From the NCBI GenBank assembly GCA_026874595.1, contig CM049306.1:64734019-64798018 (forward strand): DNA of 64,000 nt, in the 5' to 3' direction. This DNA is from Sipunculus nudus. Lineage: Eukaryota > Annelida > Sipuncula > Golfingiida > Sipunculidae. Both the position numbers and the translations under genes were made by a program. The notes under the pieces were generated by a model. It did not search any database. It saw only the letters and a program-made list of their open reading frames with translations, and was not told the DNA's origin. Of the stretch, positions 36,301-48,509 are shown one piece after another (the stretch's first letter is position 1; the number at the start of each line of letters is the position of its first letter).

Positions 36301-38437
36301 GATGACCAGAGGTCACGCGCTTGCCGGAAATGGAAATGATACAGACAGATAGACAGAGAGTGCATGTAGAAACAGTCATATGAATGAGCAACATTGTGGG
36401 GGCAGCAGAAACGGATAATATGTTTATTTATGCATGCTGACCTTTAACAGCTGCATGTCTTTCTAGTGTAAAAGGGACCAAGTTCAAAATTTTTTCATGA
36501 AATCCCGTTAATCTCGTTTGACAAGAAGCAGTGAGACGTTTTCAGGTTTGTCATGCCAAGCTGGCCAAATGATATGAAATGCCGAAAACTAGACCTGTCT
36601 AGCTATAAAAGCCGCTGAGTTATAAGCATTTGCATGAAATCTCGTGTTTTCTCGTTTGACGGGAAATGGTGCGAGCTTTGGCGAGATTTCCAGTTTTGTC
36701 ATGTCAGGTTTGTCAAATATTACAAAATGCCGGAAACTAGACCTGTCTAGCTGCAGTTCCATGAAATCTCGTCTTTTCTCGTTTGACGGGATACGGTGCG
36801 AGGTTTTGCCTGACATGCATGTCTGTCGTGTCAAGCTGGTCTAGTGGAACAAAATGCCGAAAACCAGACGTGTCTTTCTGTAAAACTCGCCGAGTTATAA
36901 CCAATGCCGTGAAATCTCATGTTTTCTCGTTTGACGAGATACGGTGCAACATTCGGCCTGACTTTCAGTTCTGTCATGTCCAGCGGGTCATGTGAAACAA
37001 AATGCCGAAAACTAGACCTGTCTAGCTGTAAAACTCGCCGAGTTATAAGCATTTCTGTGAAATCTCGTGTTTTCTCGTTTGACGAGATAGGGTGCGAGAT
37101 TTGGCCTGACTTGCACATCAATCGTGTCAAGCTGGTCATTTGCAAAGAAATGCCGGAAACCAGACCTGTCTAGCTGTAAAACTGCCGAGTTATATGCATT
37201 TCCGTGAAATTTCGTGTTTTCTCGTTTGACGAGATACGGTGCGAGATTTTGCCAGACTTGCATATCTGTCTTGTCAAGCTGGTCTAGTGGAACTAAATGC
37301 CGAAAACCAGACGTGTCTAGCTGTAAAACTGGCCCAGTTATAAGCATATCCTTGAAATCCCGTGTTTTCTCGTTTGACGAGATACGGTGCGAGATTTGGC
37401 CTGTCTTGCAGCTCTGTCGTGGCAAGCTTGTTTGGTTGAACGAAATGCCGAAAACCAGACCTGTCTAGCTGTAAAAGTCGCCGAGTTATAAGCATTACCG
37501 CGAAGTCTCGTTTTTTCTCGTTTGACGAGATATGGCGCGAGATTTGGCGTGACTTTCAGTTCTGTCGTGTCAAGCTGGTCATGTGGAACAAGATGCCGAA
37601 AACTAGATCTGCCTAGCTTACAAACTGACAAAGTTACAAAAAATGGTCGTGTTATTTCCAATTTCCATGATTTTTGCCCAAAAAATGTAACCATGGTAAC
37701 GGCACTTGCATATCTGTCGTGTCAAGCTGGTCTAGTGGAACTAAATGCCGAAAACCAGACGTGTCTAGCTGTAAAACTGGCCCAGTTATAAGCATTTCCG
37801 TGAAATCCCGTGTTTTCTCGTTTGACGAGATACGGTGCGAGATTTGGCCTGTCTTGCAGCTTTGTCGTGTCAAGCTTGTTTGCTGGAACGAAATGCCGAA
37901 AACCAGACCTGTCTAGCTGTAAAAGTCGCCGAGTTATAAGCATTTCCGGGAAGACTCGTTTTTTCTCGTTTGACGAGATATGGCGCGAGATTTGGCGTGA
38001 CTTTCAGTTCTGTCGTGTCAAGCTGGTCATGTGGAACAAAATGCCGAAAACTAGATCTGCCTAGCTTTAAAACTGACAAAGTTACAAAAAATGGTCGTGT
38101 TATTTCCAATTTCCGTGATTTTTGCCGAAAAAATGTAACCATGGTAACGGCAAATTTAAGTAAGCTACATGTCAAAAGAAAGGCCAGGTGATGACGAAAA
38201 AAATGAGCTATTGCAGAAGTGAATAAGCCTATTTATGGCGAAGTTATAGTGCAAAAACCGTTAACCATACCTGTCGTGACCTTGACCCTTGACCTTGGAG
38301 CAATGTTGACCAAAAACAATAGGGCACCTAGAAATCGGTTTGTCAATCAAGCCTGTAAGTTTCAAGTTGATTGATGCAAAAGTGTGACCTGGAGAGTCGT
38401 GACAAACAAACAAACAAACAAACAAACAAACAAACAA
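36301..38437 (+). repeat. Higher-order unit closely matching 28.7-30.87 kb
   Basis: Monomer by monomer it follows the unit at 28723-30870 at an offset of about 7,578 bp, including the distinctive monomer with CTTTGGCGAGATTTCCAG at about 36676 (29098 in the other). Small differences are point changes and a few indels. Confidence 0.8.
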
Positions 38438-38659
38438 GATGACCAGAGGTCACGCGCTTGCCGGAAATGGAAATGATACAGACAGATAGACAGAGAGTGC
38501 ATGTAGAAACAGTCATATGAATGAGCAACATTGTGGGGGCAGCAGAAACGGATAATATGTTTATTTATGCATGCTGACCTTTAACAGCTGCATATCTTTC
38601 TAGTGTAAAAGGGACCAAGTTCAAAATTTTTTCATGAAATCCCGTTTATCTCGTTTGAC

Positions 38660-40540
38660 AAGAAGCAGTGACACGTGACACGAGTTATAAGCATTTGCAT
38701 GAAATCTTGTGTTTTCTCGTTTGACGGGAAATGGTGCGAGCTTTGGCGAGATTTCCAGTTTTGTCATGTCAGGTTTGTCAAATATTACAAAATGCCGGAA
38801 ACTGGACCTGTCTAGCTGCAAAAGTCGCCGTGTTATCAGCATTTACGTGAAATAATGTTTTTTTTTTCTCACTTGACGAGATATTGTACGAGATTTGGCA
38901 AGACGAGCAGTTCTATTATGTCAAGACGGCCAAACGTTACGAAATGCGAAAACTAGATCCGTCTAGCCGTAAAAGTCGCCGAGTTATAAGCATTTCCGTG
39001 TACTCTCGTGTTTTCTCGTTTGACGAGATATGGTGCAGGATTTGGCCAGTCTTGTAGATTTGTCATATCAAACTCTCTAAATGTTATGAAATGGCGAAAA
39101 CTACATCTGTCTAGCTGTAAAAGTCGCCGAGTTATTAGCATTTCTGTGAAATCTCCTTTTTTATCGTTTGACGAGATATGGTGCGAGATTTGGCCAGTCT
39201 TGCAGGTTTCTCATGTCAAGCCGTCCAAATGTTAATGAATGCAAAAAACTAGACCTGTCTAGCCGTGAAAGTCGCCGACTTATATGGATTTCTGTGAAAT
39301 CTCGTTTTTCCACATTTGACCAGATATAGTGCGAAATTTCGCCAAGTATCGCAGTTTTACTATGTCAAGTTGGCCAAATGTTACCAAATGCCAAAAACTA
39401 GACCTGAGTAGCTGTAAAAGTCGCCTAGTTATAAGCATTTCCATGATATCTCGTTTTTTTTCTCGCTTGACGAGATATGGTGCGAGATTTGGCCTGATTT
39501 CTTTTCTGGCGTGTCAAGCTGGTCATATGTTATGAAATGCCGAAAACTAGACCTGTGTAGCTGTAAAAGTCGCAGAGTTATAAGCATTTCCGTGAAATCT
39601 CGTTTTTTCTCGTTTGACGATAAACCGAGCGAAATTTGACGAGACTTCCAATTGAATGACTTAGAACCAAGGGGAAGCAGCCTTATGCAAAAAACTAGAC
39701 CCTTGAAACATAAATATTAACCGAGATAGAAGCCAAAAACTGCATATTTTCAGATCGTCAAGTTTAACCCCAAAATTTGGTAACCATGGTAACGACAGCA
39801 CAAAGCTACATGTGCGGAGGAATAAGCCAATGTTCCTAGTTTAAGATACAACGATAAAAATTGTGCCATGTTTAAAATTATTTTAGATATTGCAGAAAAA
39901 TGATATCTTACAGTGTTTCAGGTACCACGCCCCCTGGTGGCTATTTCCAAAAAATGAAAAACTGATTTCGAGATATTTATAAATAACACAAAATATATCA
40001 ATTTCAAAGCCATTGTTAAAAAAATGCAACCTGTAGGTCATATTTAATGAAATCTCGAAGACTCTCGTTTGACGAGAAACGGTGCGAGATTTTGCAAGAT
40101 TTTTGATTGGATCACCGAGAACTCACCAAGGGCTACAAGATGCAAAAAAATTGACCTCTCCAGCATAAAAACTGACAGAGTTAGAAGCTGAAAACTGCAT
40201 ATTTTCAAAATTCAAAAGTTTTACCCCAAAAATAGAGAAATCTGGCAATAGCGCAGTTTGGCACCTATGCGCAAAAATAAGCCCATGGACCCCACTTGAA
40301 GGTGCTGTGATGGAAATGGCCCAATGTTTAATAGTTCTGGAGGTATAGCACCAAAACAAATTTTCATGTTTTTTCATCTGCAACGCCCCCTGGCGGCCAT
40401 TTCCAAAATCTGAAAAAACAATTTCGAGATATTCTTGTGTTACATAAAATATCTCAGAATCAGTACGATTGCTGCAAATTTAAAAAATATCACGAAATTC
40501 CATGATTTCTCTCCAAAATTGCGTAACCATGGTAACAGCA
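38660..40540 (+). repeat. Diverged 148-bp monomers followed by a 48-59 kb-type module
   Basis: 38690-39640 has about six monomers more diverged from each other than those in the rest of the array. 39640-40520 switches to the module that dominates 48-60 kb, with two CTCF-like sites (39927 and 40383) and the TTTACCCCAAAAATAGAGAA segment. This may be the oldest or least homogenised part of the array. Confidence 0.65.
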
Positions 40541-43500
40541 AATTCAAGTAAGCTTCATGTCAAAAGAAAGGCCAGGTGATGACGAAAAAAATGAGCTATT
40601 GCAGAAGTGGATAAGCCTATTTATGGCGAAGTTATAGTGCAAAAACCGTTAACCATACCTGTCGTGACCTTGACCCTTGACCTTGGAGCAATGTTGACCA
40701 AAAACAATAGGGCACCTAGAAATCAATTTCTCAATCAAGCCTGTAAGTTTCAAGTTGATTGATGCAAAAGTGTGACCTGGAGAGTCGTGACAAACAAACA
40801 AACAAACAAACAAAAAGACAAACAGACATACGCAACTGACGAACATGCTTGCCGAAATCGAAGATTTCCGGCAAGCAACAAGATGACCAGAGGTCACGCG
40901 CTTGCCGGAAATGGAAATGATAGAGACAGATAGACAGAGAGTGCATGTAGAAACAGTCATATGAATGAGCAACATTGTGGGGGCAGCAGAAACGGATAAT
41001 ATGTTTATTTATGCATGCTGACCTTTAACAGCTGCATATCTTTCTAGTGTAAAAGGGACCAAGTTCAAAATTTTTTCATGAAATCCCGTTAATCTCGTTT
41101 GACAAGAAGCAGTGACACGTTTTCAGGTTTGTCATGTCAAGCTGGCCAAATGATATGAAATGCCGAAAACTAGACCTGTCTAGCTATAAAAGCCGCTGAG
41201 TTATAAGCATTTGCATGAAATCTCGTGTTTTCTCGTTTGACGGGAAATGGTGCGAGCTTGTGCCTGACTTGGAGTTCTGTCATGTCAAGCGGGTCATGTG
41301 GAACTAAATGCCGAAAACTAGACCTGTCTAGCTGCAGTTCCGTGAAATCTCGTGTTTTCTCGTTTGACGGGATACGGTGCGAGATTTTGCCTGACATGCA
41401 TGTCTGTCGTGTCAAGCTGGTCTAGTGGAACAAAATGCCGAAAACCAGACGTGTCTATCTGTAACACTCGCCGAGTTATAACCAATGCCGTGAAAACTCA
41501 TGTTTTCTCGTTTGACGAGATACGGTGCGACATTCGGCCTGACTTTCAGTTCTGTCATGTCCAGCAGGACATGTGAAACAAAATGCCGAAAACTAGACCT
41601 GTCCAGCTGTAAAACTCGCCGAGTTATAAGCATTTCCGTGAAATCTCGTGTTTTCTCGTTTGACGAGATAGGGTGCGAGATTTGGCCTGACTTGCACATC
41701 AATCGTGTCAAGCTGGTCATTTGCAAAGAAATGCCGGAAACCAGACCTGTCTAGCTGTAAAACTGCCGAGTTATATGCATTTCCGTGAAATTTCGTGTTT
41801 TCTCGTTTGACGAGATATGGCGCGAGATTTTGCCAGACTTGCATATCTGTCGTGTCAAGCTGGTCTAGTGGAACTAAATGCCGAAAACGAGACGTGTCTA
41901 GCTGTAAAACTGGCCCAGTTATTAGCATTTCCGTGAAATCCCGTGTTTTCTCGTTTGACGAGATACGGTGCGAGATTTGGCCTGTCTTGCAGCTCTGTCG
42001 TGTCAAGCTTGTTTGGTGGAACGAAATGCCGATAACCAGACCTGTCTAGCTGTAAAAGTCGCCGAGTTATAAGCATTTCCGCGAAGTCTCGTTTTTTCTC
42101 ATTTCACGCGATATGGCGCGAGATTTGGCGTGACTTTCAGTTCTGTCGTGTCAAGCTGGTCATGTGGAACAAAATGCCGAAAACTAGATCTGCCTAGCTT
42201 AAAAACTGACAAAGTTACAAAAAATGGTCGTGTTATTTCAAATTTCCATGATTTTGCCCAAAAAATGTAACCATGGTAACGGCACTTGCATATCTGTCGT
42301 GTCAAGCTGGTCTAGTGGAACTAAATGCCTAAAAACCAGACGTGTCTAGCTGTAAAACTGGCCCAGTTATAAGCATTTCCGTGAAATCCCGTGTTTTCTC
42401 GTTTGACGAGATACGGTGCGAGATTTGGCCTGTCTTGCAGCTCTGTCGTGTCAAGCTTGATTGGTGGAACGAAATGCCGAAAACCAGACCTGTCCAGCTG
42501 TAAAAGTCGCCGAGTTATGAGCATTTCCGTGAAGTCTCGTTTTTTCTCGTTTGACGAGATATGGCGCGAGATTTGGCGTGACTTTCAGTTCTGTCGTGTC
42601 AAGCTGGTCATGTGGAACAAAATGCCGAAAACTAGATCTGCCTAGCTTAAAAACTGACAAAGTTACAAAAAATGGTCGTGTTATTTCCAATTTCCATGAT
42701 TTTTGCCCAAAAAATGTAACCATGGTAACGGCACTTGCATATCTGTCGTGTTAAGCTGGTCTAATGGAAGGAAATGCCGAAAACCAGACGTGTCTAGCTG
42801 TAAAACTGGCCCAGTTATAAGCATTTCCGTGAAATCCCGTGTTTTCTCGTTTGACGAGATACGGTGCGAGATTTGGCCTGTCTTGCAGCTCTGTCGTGTC
42901 AAGCTTGTTTGGTGGAACGAAATGCCGAAAACCAGACCTGTCTAGCTGTAAAAGTCGCCGAGTTATAAGCATTTCCGCGAAGTCTCGTTTTTTCTCGTTT
43001 GACGAGATATGGCGCGAGATTTGGCGTGACTTTCAGTTCTGTCGTGTCAAGCCGGTCATGTGGAACAAAATGCCGAAAACTAGATCTGCCTAGCTTAAAA
43101 ACTGACAAAGTTACAAAAAATGGTCGTGTTATTTCCAATTTCCGTGATTTTTGCCCAAAAAATGTAACCATGGTAACGGCAAATTTAAGTAAGCTACATG
43201 TCAAAAGAAAGGCCAGGTGATGACGAAAAAAATGAGCTATTGCAGAAGTGGATACGCCTATTTATGGCGAAGTTATAGTGCAAAAACCGTTAACCATACC
43301 TGTCGTGACCTTGACCCTTGACCTTGGAGCAATGTTGACCAAAAACAATAGGGCACCTAGAAATCGGTTTGTCATTTAAGCCTGTAAGTTTCAAGTTGAT
43401 TGATGCAAAAGTGTGACCTGGAGAGTCGTGACAAACAAACAAACAAACAAACAAACAAACAAACAAACAAACAAAAAGACAAACAGACATACGCAACTGA

Positions 43501-45609
43501 CGAACATGCTTGCCGAAATCGAAGATTTCCGGCAAGCAACAAACAAACAAAGAGACAAACAGACATACGCAACTGACGAACATGCTTGCCGAAATCGAAG
43601 ATTTCCGGCAAGCAACAAACAAGATGACCAGAGGTCACGCGCTTGCCGGAAATGGAAATGATAGAGACAGATAGACAGAGAGTGCATGTAGAAACAGTCA
43701 TATGAATGAGCAACATTGTGGGGGCAGCAGAAACGGATAATATGTTTATTTATGCATGCTACCCTTTAACAGCTGCATATCTTTCTAGTGTAAAAGGGAC
43801 CAAGTTCAAAATCTTTTCATGAAATCCCGTTAATCTCGTTTGACAAGAAGCAGTGAGACGTTTTCAGGTTTGTCATGTCAAGCTGGCCAAATGATATGAA
43901 ATGCCGAAAACTAGACCTGTCTAGCTATAAAAGCCGCTGAGTTATAAGCATTTGCATGAAATCTCGTGATTTCTCGTTTGAAGGGAAATGGTGCGAGCTT
44001 GTGCCTGACTTGGAGTTCTGTCATGTCAAGCGGGTCATGTGGAACTAAATGCCGAAAACTAGACCTGTCTAGCTGCAGTTCCGTGAAATCTCGTGTTTTC
44101 TCGTTTGACGGGATACGGTGCGAGATTTTGCCTGACATGCATGTCTGTCGTGTCAAGCTGGTCTAGTGGAACAAAATGCCGAAAACCAGACGTGTCTATC
44201 TGTAACACTCGCCGAGTTATAACCAATGCCGTGAAATCTCATGTTTTCTCGTTTGACGAGATACGGTGCGACATTCGGCCTGACTTTCAGTTCTGTCATG
44301 TCCAGCAGGTCATGTGAAACAAAATGCCGAAAACTAGACCTGTCCAGCTGTAAAACTCGCCGAGTTATAAGCATTTCCGTGAAATTTCGTGTTTTCTCGT
44401 TTGACGAGATATGGCGCGAGATTTTGCCAGACTTGCATATCTGTCGTGTCAAGCTGGTCTAGTGGAACTAAATGCCGAAAACCAGACGTGTCTAGCTGTA
44501 AAACTGGCCCAGTTATAAGCATTTCCGTGAAATCCCGTGTTTTCTCGTTTGACGAGATACGGTGCGAGATTTGGCCTGTCTTGCAGCTCTGTCGTGTCAA
44601 GCTTGTTTGGTGGAACGAAATGCCGATAACCAGACCTGTCTAGCTGTAAAAGTCGCCGAGTTATAAGCATTTCCGCGAAGTCTCGTTTTTTCTCGTTTGA
44701 CGAGATATGGCGCGAGATTTGGCGTGACTTTCAGTTCTGTCGTGTCAAGCTGGTCATGTGGAACAAAATGCCGAAAACTAGATCTGCCTAGCTTAAAAAC
44801 TGACAAAGTTACAAAAAATGGTCGTGTTATTTCCAATTTCCATGATTTTTGCCCAAAAAATGTAACCATGGTAACGGCACTTGCATATCTGTCGTGTCAA
44901 GCTGGTCTAGTGGAACTAAATGCCGAAAACCAGACGTGTCTAGCTGTAAAACTGGCCCAGTTATAAGCATTTCCGTGAAATCCCGTGTTTTCTCGTTTGA
45001 CGAGATACGGTGCGAGATTTGGCCTGTCTTGCAGCTCTGTCATGTCAAGCTTGATTGGTGGAACGAAATGCCGAAAACCAGACCTGTCCAGCTGTAAAAG
45101 TCGCCGAGTTATGAGCATTTCCGCGAAGTCTCGTTTTTTCTCGTTTGACAAGATATGGCGCGAGATTTGGCGTGACTTTCAGTTCTGTCGTGTCAAGCTG
45201 GTCATGTGGAACAAAATACCGAAAACTAGATCTGCCTAGCTTAAAAACTGACAAAGTTACAAAAAATGGTCGTGTTATTTCAAATTTCCATGATTTTTGC
45301 CCAAAAAATGTAACCATGGTAACGGCCAATTTAAGTAAGCTACATGTCAAAAGAAAGCCCAGGTGATGACGAAAAAAATGAGCTATTGCAGAAGTGGATA
45401 CGCCTATTTATGGCGAAGTTATAGTGCAAAAACCGTTAACCATACTTGTCGTGACCTTGACCCTTGACCTTGGAGCAATGTTGACCAAAAACAATAGGGC
45501 ACCTAGAAATCGGTTTGTCAATCAAGCCTGTAAGTTTCAAGTTGATTGATGCAAAAGTGTGACCTGGAGAGTCGTGACAAACAAACAAACAAACAAACAA
45601 ACAGACTAG

Positions 45610-46420
45610 ACGACCATAGGTCGAGAGCTTGCCGGACTTAAATGACAGACAGATGGACAAACAGGACAAACTGACGGTTTTCTATCAATTGAATGACTTT
45701 TAAAGCGATTGCTGGAACGTTTGGCCTGTTGAACGACATATATCACACAAAAGAACATGAAATCAGACATAGCTCAAAACAGACAACTATACTGACACAC
45801 CTGAGATAACAGACTACAAGTGAAGGTAGAATTTATAATGTCGGAGATATGGCCAAAAATGATATGGTGTGGAGGCTCTACCGCAGCATCCCCTAGCGGC
45901 CATATCCCAAAAATTAAAAAAATTCTTTTGAGATATTATTGTAAGAAATGTTCCAAAATGTATATATTATTGTAAGAGATGTTCAAATTCCAAAAGGATT
46001 CCTTCAAAACTGTGGCCTGAAGATTGCTAACTGTAAGACACAAGATCCAGCAATCCGGCGAAAATGAGGAACACTGACAAACAGACAGACATACTGAAAA
46101 ACTGTGGCCTGAAGATTGCTAACTGTAAGACGCAAGATCCAGCAAGCAGGTGAAATAGAGGATCACTGACAAACAGACAGACATACTGAAAAAGTGACAC
46201 AAGAATATGACCAGATGACTAACTCAGATTATGGAGAAGATTCAAAGGAAGACAATAAGTCATAGTGTTTGTAATTGAAGTTTATAGTTTTGTAGATATG
46301 GCAAAGAAATATATATATAGGGGAGAGGCGAGTGCAACGCCCCCTATTGGCAATATCCAGAAAATGAATAATCTGTTTCGAGATATTACTGTAAGATGTA
46401 AGATGTAATAGTTTAACAAG
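45610..46420 (+). repeat. Diverged ~330-bp family units
   Basis: The segment starts with GACGACCATAGGTCGAGAGC and then shows decayed copies of the 330-bp subunit: GGAGATATGGCCAAAAATGA, a CCCCTAGCGGCC site near 45893, and two tandem copies of GTGGCCTGAAGATTGCTAAC (46011 and 46103). Confidence 0.65.
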
Positions 46421-47660
46421 TGACCCATGGGTCATGACGCTCAGCTGCCAAGCATGACCTGCCACATCATGGGCTGAGATTCACAACTTCCAGTATCACA
46501 TTTTGAAGAACCAATTTGCCAATATGTTGAAATTTTCTACGACAACAGAAATATACATCACCTATGTCTGGTTAAAACACAGTGACTTGATGGTCTTAGG
46601 AAAAATGAATGATTGTTAAGCTATCAGTAACTATTCCCATAGCTTGCTTGATACCTGTCAGTCTCAAAAGAAACACCAAAAAGGGCAAATATAAGATCAA
46701 AATATATAGCAAAAATCAAGGAAATCCATGCAAGAATTATTGAGAAACGGGTGCTTATAAATATAAAGTTTGAATCAAATTGAGTGATGCATAGATATGG
46801 CATATTTGAAACACTGAAGGTTTGGGTTGAACAGTTTCACTTGCAAAATGTTCACAACCATTTAGAATAATTAAGTAATGTGTCCTTGACCTTTGACCTT
46901 TTGAACTCGACATCGATAGGCTTCTTCCCCTATTGGTAGGTAAGCCATATATGACAAATGGAAGGTATAGATTGAAAAGTTTCCTGAAAATGACTCCACA
47001 CAAAAAGTGGGTGCAGTGAACTTCACCTTTGACCTCAGATTCAACAGGTCTTTTCCCCTGTTGGCAGAGAAGCGATATCAGTGCTGGGAAGTTTGGAATG
47101 AAATGTCTAGCTTGAAATGTTTTCACAACCTTTTAAAAAAATTGGATCCTGTGACCCTGATCTTTGATCTTGTGACCTAAAAATCTATAGGATTCTTCTC
47201 CCTCTTAGTAGGTGAAATATATGTAAAAGTTCAAAGAATTGGGATGAAAGATTTGGCTTAAAATGCATCCACAGGCATTAAATAAAGGGACTCCTGTGAC
47301 CTTGACCTTTGACCTGTAGACTTCAAAATAATTATGGTTCTTCCCCTGTTGGTAGATGAGCTGTATGTGAAAGATGGAAGGTTTTGGATGAAAATTTTAG
47401 CTAAAAGAATTATTTCTGGGGGGTGCATACACACCCTGTAACTTCGAGAATATAGGTCAGTGACCTAATTTCAGGTTTGCAAGGAAATCATTTTAGAACC
47501 TCTAAGACTACATAGGGTTCATGACCCTAGCCCGTACAGTTACGATTTGTGCCCTGCTAACAGACGGACGGCCGGTCAGCAGGATGGACAGATGGAAGGA
47601 CGACGGACAAAGACCCATCGCTATAGCCCAGCATGAGTGAAAGTCAGCTGAGCTAAAAAT
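46420..47660 (+). repeat. Older dispersed repeats, including ~145-bp degenerate units
   Basis: A TGACCCATGGGTCATGACGC palindrome repeat opens the stretch. Four loose units around TTGACCTTTGACC, TTCTTCCCCTRTTGGTAG and TATATGWMAAAKKK follow between about 46880 and 47400. An R4-like segment and an R2-like ending (GGACGGACGG tract, then AGTCAGCTGAGCTAAAAA at about 47641-47658) close it. Confidence 0.55.
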
Positions 47661-48330
47661 GATCCTTTCAAAACGGTGGCCTGTAGAATGCTATCAGTGA
47701 GACTCAAGAACCAAAAATCCGGCGAATTTGAGGACAACTGACAAACAAACAGACAAACTTACAAAGGGACACAAGATGGAGACAAGATGACTTAATCAGG
47801 TTATGGAGAAGACTCAGAGGAAGAAAATAAGCTATAGTTTATGTAATTGAGGCTTATAATTTTGGAGATATGGCCAAATAATGATATACTGGATATGTTC
47901 GACTGCAGCGCCCTCTAGTGGACATATCCTGAAGACGACAAATGCGTTTCGTGATATTAGTGTATGACAAAAGATGTAATAGTTTCAAAAGGATTCGTCC
48001 AAATATCTGACTTGTTGATTGCTATATCTAAAGTGCAAAAACTAGCAAGCAGGCGAATATGAGGATAAATGACAAACAAACAGACATACTGACAAAGTGA
48101 CACTAGATGGAGACCAGGTGACTTGACCATATTTTGGAGAAGACCAAGAGAAAGAAAATAAGCTATAGTTTGTGTAATATAGGTTTACTCTTCTGGTTAA
48201 TGTTCAAAAACTGATTTTTTTGGAAGGGTCAAGTGCAGCGCCCCCTAGCAGCCATATCGGGAAAATGAAAAATAATTTTTGAGATATTAGTATAATACAT
48301 AAGATGAAGGAACAAACATACACGGGTGAC
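47660..48330 (+). repeat. Diverged ~330-bp family units with CTCF-like sites
   Basis: Two units with AAGCTATAGTTTATGTAATT (47829) and AAGCTATAGTTTGTGTAATA (48161), and GCGCCCTCTAGTGGAC / GCGCCCCCTAGCAGCC at 47909 and 48239. Confidence 0.7.
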
Positions 48331-48509
48331 CAACATGCTTTCGAAAATCGAAGATTTCCGGCAAGCAATAAAGTTTGGATTGACTGTGCCTCCAACATGT
48401 ATCATAATAGATGGGGCCCGGAAAGGCCGACACGCACCGCTGCACACGCGGGCTGCCCACCGTAAGGACCCTGTCGCCACTTGCGGCAATTGCACGTGTC
48501 TTCGTGGTA

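Larger units (their letters stand above)
27007..45610 (+). repeat. 148-bp monomer array in higher-order units
   Basis: The AAATGCCGAAAAC landmark recurs at exact 148-bp steps (27282, 27430, 27578, 27726, 27874). Each monomer has AGACCTGTCTAGCTGTAAAA, a TTATAAGCATTTCCGTGAAA segment, the TCTCGTTTGACGAGA hairpin and GTCGTGTCAAGCTGG. Monomers are grouped into higher-order units bounded by GATGACCAGAGGTCACGCGC at about 27007, 28723, 30871, 32738, 36301, 38438, 40882, 43623 and (as GACGACCATAGGTCG) 45608. The first two hold about 8 and 11 monomers. A 447-bp sub-repeat of about three monomers, ending in the CCATGG palindrome, is also seen (27976/28423, 30116/30563, 37690/38137). Staggered open frames on both strands are a by-product of few stop codons in the monomer. 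Confidence 0.88.

Noticed and set aside
27258-45366. Dozens of overlapping 62-150-codon open frames on both strands in the 148-bp array (MFSRLTRYGARF-type and SNEKTRDFTEML-type)
   Set aside because: They repeat at exact 148-bp steps, occur on both strands of the same monomer, and shift frame at each monomer because 148 is not a multiple of three. No splice sites or start contexts support them.
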